From Mycobacterium sp. Aquia_213 (GTDB lineage Bacteria > Actinomycetota > Actinomycetes > Mycobacteriales > Mycobacteriaceae), in contig NZ_CP113116.1 of NCBI RefSeq assembly GCF_026625985.1, positions 5,084,001-5,148,000 of the forward strand: a stretch of DNA of 64,000 nucleotides, given 5' to 3'. The position numbers and the translations under genes are program-made. The notes under the pieces were generated by a model. That model had not been told where the DNA came from and ran no database searches. It was given only the letters and a program-made list of their open reading frames with translations. Below, in pieces: positions 59,561-64,000 of this stretch (position 1 is its first letter; every line of letters starts with the position of its first letter).

Positions 59561-60193
59561 ATGTCGGATATCTGGAACACCATCGCTGACGAGCGCGGTG
59601 CGCTCGCGACCGACCTCGCCGACCTCACGCCGGCGCAATGGGATGCGCCGTCACTGTGCCCGGGTTGGACGGTCCGCGACTTGGTCGCCCACCTGTCGGC
59701 GACGGCCTCGCTGAATCCGGCCACGTTCTTTGCCGCGATGGCGAAGGCGCGGTTCAACTTCGACCGGTTCGCCAATGGCCAGATCGCCAAGCATCTCGGG
59801 CCCGATCCGGTCGCCACGCTGACCGGATTTCGCCGCTTGCAGCACTCCACCTCCGCCCCGCCGGGGCCGACCGCATCGTGGCTCGGTGAGGTGGTGATCC
59901 ACGGCGCCGACATCCGCCGTCCGCTGGGCATCCCGCATGCCTACGACTTGGACACCGTGCGTCAGGTGATCGACTTCTACAAGGGCTCCAACATGCTGAT
60001 CGGCGCCAAGAAGCGCATCGCCGGGCTGAGTTTGTCTGCCACCGACGACGATTGGCGACACGGTGAAGGCGACACCGTTGAGGGGCCGCTGCTGTCGCTG
60101 CTGCTCGCCATGACCGGGCGGCGCAGTGCGTGTGACGACCTGAGCGGGCCGGGCGCGGCCGCGCTGCAAAGCCGCTGCGGGTCGGCCCGATAG
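59561..60193 (+). CDS. Maleylpyruvate isomerase/mycothiol-dependent family protein
   Basis: A 210-residue DinB-superfamily protein of the TIGR03083 type. It starts with ERGALATDLADLTPAQWDAPSLCPGW, then the metal His in VRDLVAHLSA and HGADIRRPLG, the two conserved metal-binding blocks. Members use mycothiol for isomerase or transferase reactions. It is 41 bp after the SDR gene, on the same strand. The substrate is unknown. Confidence 0.88.
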   Translation: MSDIWNTIADERGALATDLADLTPAQWDAPSLCPGWTVRDLVAHLSATASLNPATFFAAMAKARFNFDRFANGQIAKHLGPDPVATLTGFRRLQHSTSAPPGPTASWLGEVVIHGADIRRPLGIPHAYDLDTVRQVIDFYKGSNMLIGAKKRIAGLSLSATDDDWRHGEGDTVEGPLLSLLLAMTGRRSACDDLSGPGAAALQSRCGSAR

Positions 60194-60214
60194 ATACGTG
60201 ATAGACACGACGCT

Positions 60215-60622
60215 ATGGAGATCCTGTTCAGCCGGATGCTGCTTCGGCCGGCTGACTATCAGCGGTCGTTGACGTTCTACCGCGACGAAATCGGCCTGGC
60301 CATCTACCGCGACTATGGCGCGGGCACAGTGTTTTTCGCGGGTCAGTCTTTGCTGGAGCTGACCGGCTGGAGCGACTCCGACCGTTCGCCGGGGCCCTTC
60401 CCGGGCGCGCTGTGGCTGCAAGTCCGCAACATCGAAGCGACCCAGGCCGAACTGGCCGGCCGCGGAGTGCCGATCGCCCGCGAAGCACGTCGCGAACCAT
60501 GGGGCTTAAAAGAGATGCACGTGACCGATCCGGACGGCATTACTCTGATCTTCGTCGAGGTCCCTGGAGACCATCCATTACGCCGCGACACCCGAGGTGA
60601 ACAACAGGGAACGGCTGGTTAA
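60215..60622 (+). CDS. Glyoxalase/bleomycin-resistance fold protein (Rv0546c-like)
   Basis: A 135-residue vicinal-oxygen-chelate (VOC) protein with two beta-alpha-beta-beta-beta modules. The first begins MEILFSRMLLRPADYQRSLTFYRDEIG and the second contains EMHVTDPDGITLIFVEVPG, where the C-terminal Glu is a usual metal ligand. It matches M. tuberculosis Rv0546c by position. It may be a dioxygenase, an isomerase or a binding protein; the sequence alone does not decide this. Confidence 0.9.
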   Translation: MEILFSRMLLRPADYQRSLTFYRDEIGLAIYRDYGAGTVFFAGQSLLELTGWSDSDRSPGPFPGALWLQVRNIEATQAELAGRGVPIAREARREPWGLKEMHVTDPDGITLIFVEVPGDHPLRRDTRGEQQGTAG

Positions 60623-60634
60623 CTGACAGGTAAC
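60619..60634 (+). promoter_or_regulatory. Direct repeat upstream of pitA
   Basis: TTAAC (60619-60623) and GTAAC (60630-60634) are spaced by 11 bases, one helical turn, as in response-regulator sites. They overlap the stop of the VOC gene and lie about 86 bp before pitA. Weak evidence only. Confidence 0.25.
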
Positions 60635-60719
60635 ATCTGGCGACGAGTCGAGATATACCTGCGATTACGTTCCGTGAGCATTCGACAATTTAATTCCCCA
60701 ACCACCAGAATCAGGCGCT

Positions 60720-61928
60720 GTGGACATACAACTGTTCCTCTTGATCATTGTCGTAGTTACGGCATTGGCTTTCGATTTCACCAACGGCTTCCATGACACC
60801 GCGAACGCGATGGCGACCTCCATTGCCAGTGGCGCGCTGAAGCCCAAAACAGCGGTAGCCCTCTCCGCGGTGCTCAACCTGGTGGGTGCGTTTCTGTCCA
60901 CCACCGTCGCCGCCACGATCGCCAAGGGCCTGATCGATTCCAGCATCGTGTCGCTGGAACTGGTGTTCGCCGGGTTGGTCGGCGGCGTCGTCTGGAACCT
61001 GCTCACGTGGCTGCTCGGTATCCCCTCGAGCTCGTCACACGCGCTGATCGGCGGCATCGTCGGTGCCACGATCGCGGCCGTGGGCGCGCACGGGGTGATC
61101 TGGTCGGGCGTGATGTCCAAGGCGATCATCCCGGCCGTCGTGTCGGTGTTCGTGGCCCTGTTCGTCGGCGGGTGCGCAACCTGGGCGGTCTTCCGGATCA
61201 CCCGCGGCCTGCAGAAGGAGCGCACCGAAGCCGGGTTCCGGCGCGGCCAGATCGGGTCGGCGTCACTGGTCTCGCTGGCGCACGGCACCAACGATGCCCA
61301 GAAGACGATGGGCATCATCTTCCTGGCCCTGATGTCCTACGGCTCGGTCAGCAAGAGCGCCGCGGTCCCACCGATGTGGGTCATCGTCTGCTGCGCCATA
61401 GCGATGGCCACGGGTACCTACCTGGGCGGCTGGCGGATCATCCGCACCCTGGGCAAGGGACTCGTCGAGATCACGTCGCCGCAGGGCATGGCCGCCGAAT
61501 CATCCTCTGCTGCGGTCATTCTGCTGTCCGCCCACTTCGGGTACGCGCTGTCCACCACCCAGGTCTGCACCGGCTCGGTGATGGGCAGCGGGCTGGGCAA
61601 GCCCGGCGGTGAGGTCCGCTGGGGCGTGGCCGGGCGCATGGCCGTCGCATGGCTGGTGACGCTTCCGCTGGCCGGCCTGGTCGGCGCGGTGACCTACTGG
61701 ATCGTCCACTACATCGGCGGATACCCCGGCGCCGTCGTCGGCTTCGGGCTACTGGTCGCGGTCTCGGCCGCCATCTACATCCGGTCTCGCAAGAACAAGG
61801 TCGACCAGAACAACGTCAACGACGAATGGAAAGGCGACCTGACGTCCGGCCTTGACGACGCCAACAAACCCGGCGGGGGCGCCAAGGTAGGCGCCGCTTC
61901 CGGTTCCGACGACGTGAGTGTGGGGTAA
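60720..61928 (+). CDS. pitA: Low-affinity inorganic phosphate transporter
   Basis: A 402-residue PiT-family (PHO-4) permease with about ten membrane segments, carrying metal-phosphate into the cell with protons. Both signature repeats are present: FDFTNGFHDTANAMATSIA (residues about 17-35) and SLAHGTNDAQKTMGIIFLAL (about 182-201). The C-terminal tail is hydrophilic and ends in a Gly/Asp-rich stretch. GTG 60720 has no clear ribosome site. It corresponds to M. tuberculosis Rv0545c and is followed after 6 bp by a small membrane protein. Confidence 0.96.
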   Translation: MDIQLFLLIIVVVTALAFDFTNGFHDTANAMATSIASGALKPKTAVALSAVLNLVGAFLSTTVAATIAKGLIDSSIVSLELVFAGLVGGVVWNLLTWLLGIPSSSSHALIGGIVGATIAAVGAHGVIWSGVMSKAIIPAVVSVFVALFVGGCATWAVFRITRGLQKERTEAGFRRGQIGSASLVSLAHGTNDAQKTMGIIFLALMSYGSVSKSAAVPPMWVIVCCAIAMATGTYLGGWRIIRTLGKGLVEITSPQGMAAESSSAAVILLSAHFGYALSTTQVCTGSVMGSGLGKPGGEVRWGVAGRMAVAWLVTLPLAGLVGAVTYWIVHYIGGYPGAVVGFGLLVAVSAAIYIRSRKNKVDQNNVNDEWKGDLTSGLDDANKPGGGAKVGAASGSDDVSVG

Positions 61929-61934
61929 CGTCCG

Positions 61935-62234
61935 ATGACTCAACTGAGCGAGTGGTTCAACTACGAGGCCACCCTGAAGATTTTGCTCTTCAGCATGCTG
62001 GCCGGCGCCTTCCTGCCCGGGCTGTTCGCCGTCGGGATCCGGCTGCAGGCTCTCGGCTCCGGAAACGTTGGGGCTGACGGCTCCACGTCGCAGCCGAACC
62101 CGGTGTTGTCCGGCCTGGCCTGGGTGATCTACGGGCTGGTTATCGCCGTGATCGTTATTGGTGTGTTGTTCATCGCCCGCGATTTCATCGCGCACCACAC
62201 TGGGTATCCCTTCCTGGGGGCCAAACTTAAGTAG
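61935..62234 (+). CDS. Small membrane protein (Rv0544c-like)
   Basis: A 99-residue protein with two membrane segments, about residues 15-37 (FSMLAGAFLPGLFAVGI) and 58-80 (AWVIYGLVIAVIVIGVLFIA), separated by a Gly/Ser-rich loop. It is only 6 bp after pitA and probably cotranscribed. The same pair exists in M. tuberculosis, so it may be a PitA accessory subunit, but no function is known. Confidence 0.9.
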   Translation: MTQLSEWFNYEATLKILLFSMLAGAFLPGLFAVGIRLQALGSGNVGADGSTSQPNPVLSGLAWVIYGLVIAVIVIGVLFIARDFIAHHTGYPFLGAKLK

Positions 62235-62284
62235 CATCGAATCGTCGTCCACCGAATACCGAGCCCCAGGGGCGGAGTGAGCAA

Positions 62285-62608
62285 GTGAACCGATTCCTTA
62301 CCTCGGTCGTTTCGTGGTTGCGCGCGGGCTATCCGGACGGCATCCCGCCGACGGATACCTTCGCCCTGCTGGCACTGCTGGCCAACCGATTGACCAACGA
62401 CGAGGTCAAGCTCGTGGCCAATGCGCTGATGGAACGTGGCGACTTCGACAGCATCGACATTGGTGTGATGATCAGCAAGCTCACCGACGAGCTGCCGTCC
62501 GATACTGACGTTGAGCGAGTGCGAGCCCGGCTGGCAGCTCAGGGCTGGCCGCTGGATGACCCACACGACGATGAGCGTGACGAGCTCGATGGTGGAGCGC
62601 ACGCATAG
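62285..62608 (+). CDS. DUF3349 protein (Rv0543c-like)
   Basis: A 107-residue all-helical cytoplasmic protein of the DUF3349 family, with WLRAGYPDGIPPTDTFALLAL and LTNDEVKLVANALMERGDF followed by MISKLTDELPSDTDVERVRARL. A structure of the M. tuberculosis relative is known but the function is not. GTG 62285 follows GGAGTGAG. Its stop TAG (62606-62608) overlaps a possible ATA start of menE. Confidence 0.92.
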   Translation: MNRFLTSVVSWLRAGYPDGIPPTDTFALLALLANRLTNDEVKLVANALMERGDFDSIDIGVMISKLTDELPSDTDVERVRARLAAQGWPLDDPHDDERDELDGGAHA

Positions 62609-62652
62609 CTGTTCTGCGTGCGCTCAGCGTCTCGCCCGGCTCCGCTGCCGCA

Positions 62653-63750
62653 GTGCTGTTACCCGCGTTGGAGCGGGTGCTGGCTGGCCGTGATGCGGCT
62701 TTCGTTGCGACACCACCGGATTGGGATGCCGAGCTCGACGCCTTGCGGGTAGGCGAAGCGATCGACGACGACGTGGCGTTGGTTGCGACGACGTCGGGAA
62801 CCACCGGTAAGCCCAAGGGCGCCTTGCTCACTGCCGCGGCCCTGGCCGCCAGCGCGGCCGCCACGCACGACCGCCTCGGCGGACCGGGCAGCTGGCTGCT
62901 GGCGCTGGCGCCGTATCACATCGCCGGAATCCAGGTGCTGGTGCGCAGCGCCCTCGCTGGCTCGGTGCCCGTCGAGCTGGACGTGTCGGCCGGGTTCGAT
63001 ATCGCCGAATTGCCTTCTGCCGTAGCTAGATTGGAGCCCGGTCGGCGATACACCTCGCTGGTCGCCGCCCAACTGGCCAAGGCACTCACCGATCCGGCGG
63101 CGGCGGCCGCGCTTGCCGAGCTGGACGCCGTACTGCTCGGCGGTGGGCCGGCTCCACGACCGGTGCTCGATGCCGCGGCGGCCGCGGGGATTGCGGTGGT
63201 CCGCACCTACGGCATGAGCGAGACCGCGGGGGGTTGCGTCTACGACGGTGTCGCGCTGGACGGTGTGCGGCTGCGGGTGGACGACGGCCGCGTCGTAATC
63301 GGCGGCGCGACACTGGCTAACGGCTATCGCAACCCTGTTGATCCCGACCCGTTCGCCGAGGCGGGCTGGTTCCGCACCGACGATATCGGCTCGATCGACG
63401 AGTCCGGCGCGCTGAGCGTGCTGGGCCGCGCCGACGATGCGATCAGTACCGGCGGACTGACGGTGCTGCCGCAGCCGGTCGAGGCCGCGCTGTGCACCCA
63501 CCCCGCCGTCGGCGACTGCGCGGTGTTCGGCCTGGCCGACGACCGGTTGGGGCAGCGGGTCGTCGCGGCGATCGTGGTGCGTGCCGGCTTCGACCCGCCG
63601 ACGCTGGACGCGCTGCGCGCACATGTGGCCCACACCCTGGACGGCACCGCGGCGCCCCGCGAGCTACACATCGTCGACGCGCTGCCGCGCCGCGGCATCG
63701 GCAAGGTGGACCGGGCGGCGCTGGTACGCCGGTTCGGCGCCGGTCAATAG
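62653..63750 (+). CDS. menE: o-Succinylbenzoate-CoA ligase
   Basis: Activates o-succinylbenzoate with ATP and CoA, between MenC and MenB. The 365-residue ANL enzyme has the ATP loop TTSGTTGKPKGALLT, RTYGMSETAGG, WFRTDDIGSIDE and the catalytic Lys near the end in RRGIGKVDRAAL. GTG 62653 is the first usual start. The frame continues upstream through plausible MenE-like residues to ATA 62605, which has GGAG 7 bases before it and overlaps the preceding stop; initiation there would add 16 residues. It corresponds to M. tuberculosis Rv0542c. Confidence 0.94.
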   Translation: MLLPALERVLAGRDAAFVATPPDWDAELDALRVGEAIDDDVALVATTSGTTGKPKGALLTAAALAASAAATHDRLGGPGSWLLALAPYHIAGIQVLVRSALAGSVPVELDVSAGFDIAELPSAVARLEPGRRYTSLVAAQLAKALTDPAAAAALAELDAVLLGGGPAPRPVLDAAAAAGIAVVRTYGMSETAGGCVYDGVALDGVRLRVDDGRVVIGGATLANGYRNPVDPDPFAEAGWFRTDDIGSIDESGALSVLGRADDAISTGGLTVLPQPVEAALCTHPAVGDCAVFGLADDRLGQRVVAAIVVRAGFDPPTLDALRAHVAHTLDGTAAPRELHIVDALPRRGIGKVDRAALVRRFGAGQ

Positions 63751-63761
63751 GCTGGTCGACC

Positions 63762-64000
63762 GTGAGGATTGCCCGCCGGGAGATGTCAGCCGTCGCGGCC
63801 GGTGCCGGCCTGGTCGCGGCCGCGATCGTGCTGCCGTCGCTGAACTGGGGCGTCAGAGGGCGCCTCGACCGCGGCCCGGAGCGCTTCGACACACACGCCG
63901 AGTCGGCTCCGTTGTTCGGCGCCTGGGAGATCCACGCCAGCTGGGGAACCGGGCCGGCGATTCTGCTCGCCATTGCCGCCGTGGTGTGGGGACCGGTCGT
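63762..64000 (+). CDS. Integral membrane protein, N-terminal part (Rv0541c-like, partial)
   Basis: The first 79 codons of a gene that runs off the right edge, starting at GTG 63762, 11 bp after menE. The visible part has one membrane segment (residues about 9-26), a polar extracellular stretch with LDRGPERFDTHAES, and the start of a second hydrophobic segment. This matches the beginning of the M. tuberculosis Rv0541c polytopic membrane protein, which lies next to menE. Its function is unknown. Confidence 0.8.
   Translation, partial: MRIARREMSAVAAGAGLVAAAIVLPSLNWGVRGRLDRGPERFDTHAESAPLFGAWEIHASWGTGPAILLAIAAVVWGPV

Noticed and set aside
1..64000. CRISPR arrays, insertion sequences, integrases or prophage genes
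   Set aside because: I looked for regularly spaced repeats, transposase motifs and terminal repeats and saw none, including at the edges of the 44.4-57.2 kb block.

Overview
The window is a GC-rich actinobacterial chromosome segment that I assign to Mycobacterium, most likely a non-tuberculous species. From about 23.9 kb to the right edge, the order and orientation of genes match, inverted, the M. tuberculosis Rv0566c to Rv0541c neighbourhood: yajQ, a flavin monooxygenase, gpsA, htpX, grcC1, menJ, a salicylate-type methyltransferase, a DUF732 secreted protein, menG, mgtA, menD, bpoC, menC, an amidohydrolase, fadD8, menB, pitA and menE. A CYP125-type P450, F420-dependent oxidoreductases, mycothiol-type enzymes and leaderless promoters fit the same assignment. 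All gene comparisons are from memory and visual alignment; no database was searched.

Layout. 0-9.6 kb: the end of a membrane protein, a secreted GH92 mannosidase, a lipoprotein, an F420-type oxidoreductase, the galT-galK pair, an FUSC membrane protein and a frameshifted SDR. 9.6-18.1 kb: two P450s around a nucleotidyl cyclase, a lipocalin-like protein, a DUF1254 protein, a lipoprotein and a molybdopterin oxidoreductase. 18.1-23.6 kb: an FkbM methyltransferase, a 56-residue Cys-rich protein, and a TetR repressor next to an isochorismatase/aldo-keto reductase pair that shares its operator. 23.7-30.7 kb: tRNA-Tyr, yajQ, DinB, a monooxygenase, a protease with unusual architecture, gpsA, secreted msrB and htpX. 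30.8-44.4 kb: the core menaquinone region. 57.7-63.8 kb: menB, pitA and menE, which resume the conserved order.

Between fadD8 and menB (about 44.4-57.2 kb) lies a block that is absent, as far as I remember, from M. tuberculosis, where only a vapBC pair occupies this place. It holds four proteins of the NADPH:F420-reductase-like Rossmann family (one fused to a YceI lipocalin domain), an F420-type LLM oxidoreductase with a second copy internally deleted, two SnoaL-like proteins, two paralogous SDRs, an NmrA-like protein, a DoxX membrane protein, and several MarR and TetR regulators. The block grew by duplication. SnoaL-fno-LLM occurs twice, and both copies keep the same short remnant of a divergent marR gene, whereas a third fno still has its intact divergent marR. 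Palindromes with a TGA-N4-TCA core lie at three of these loci. I read the block as a duplicated, MarR-controlled redox stress or quinone/electrophile module inserted in the menaquinone locus; this function is inference.

The menaquinone genes work together as follows. MenD, MenC, MenE and MenB build the naphthoate ring, GrcC1 supplies a polyprenyl tail, MenG methylates the ring and MenJ reduces one isoprene unit. BpoC is the MenH-like hydrolase candidate. The chain amidohydrolase-menC-bpoC-menD-DUF3592 is joined by 4-bp GTGA overlaps and is almost certainly one operon.
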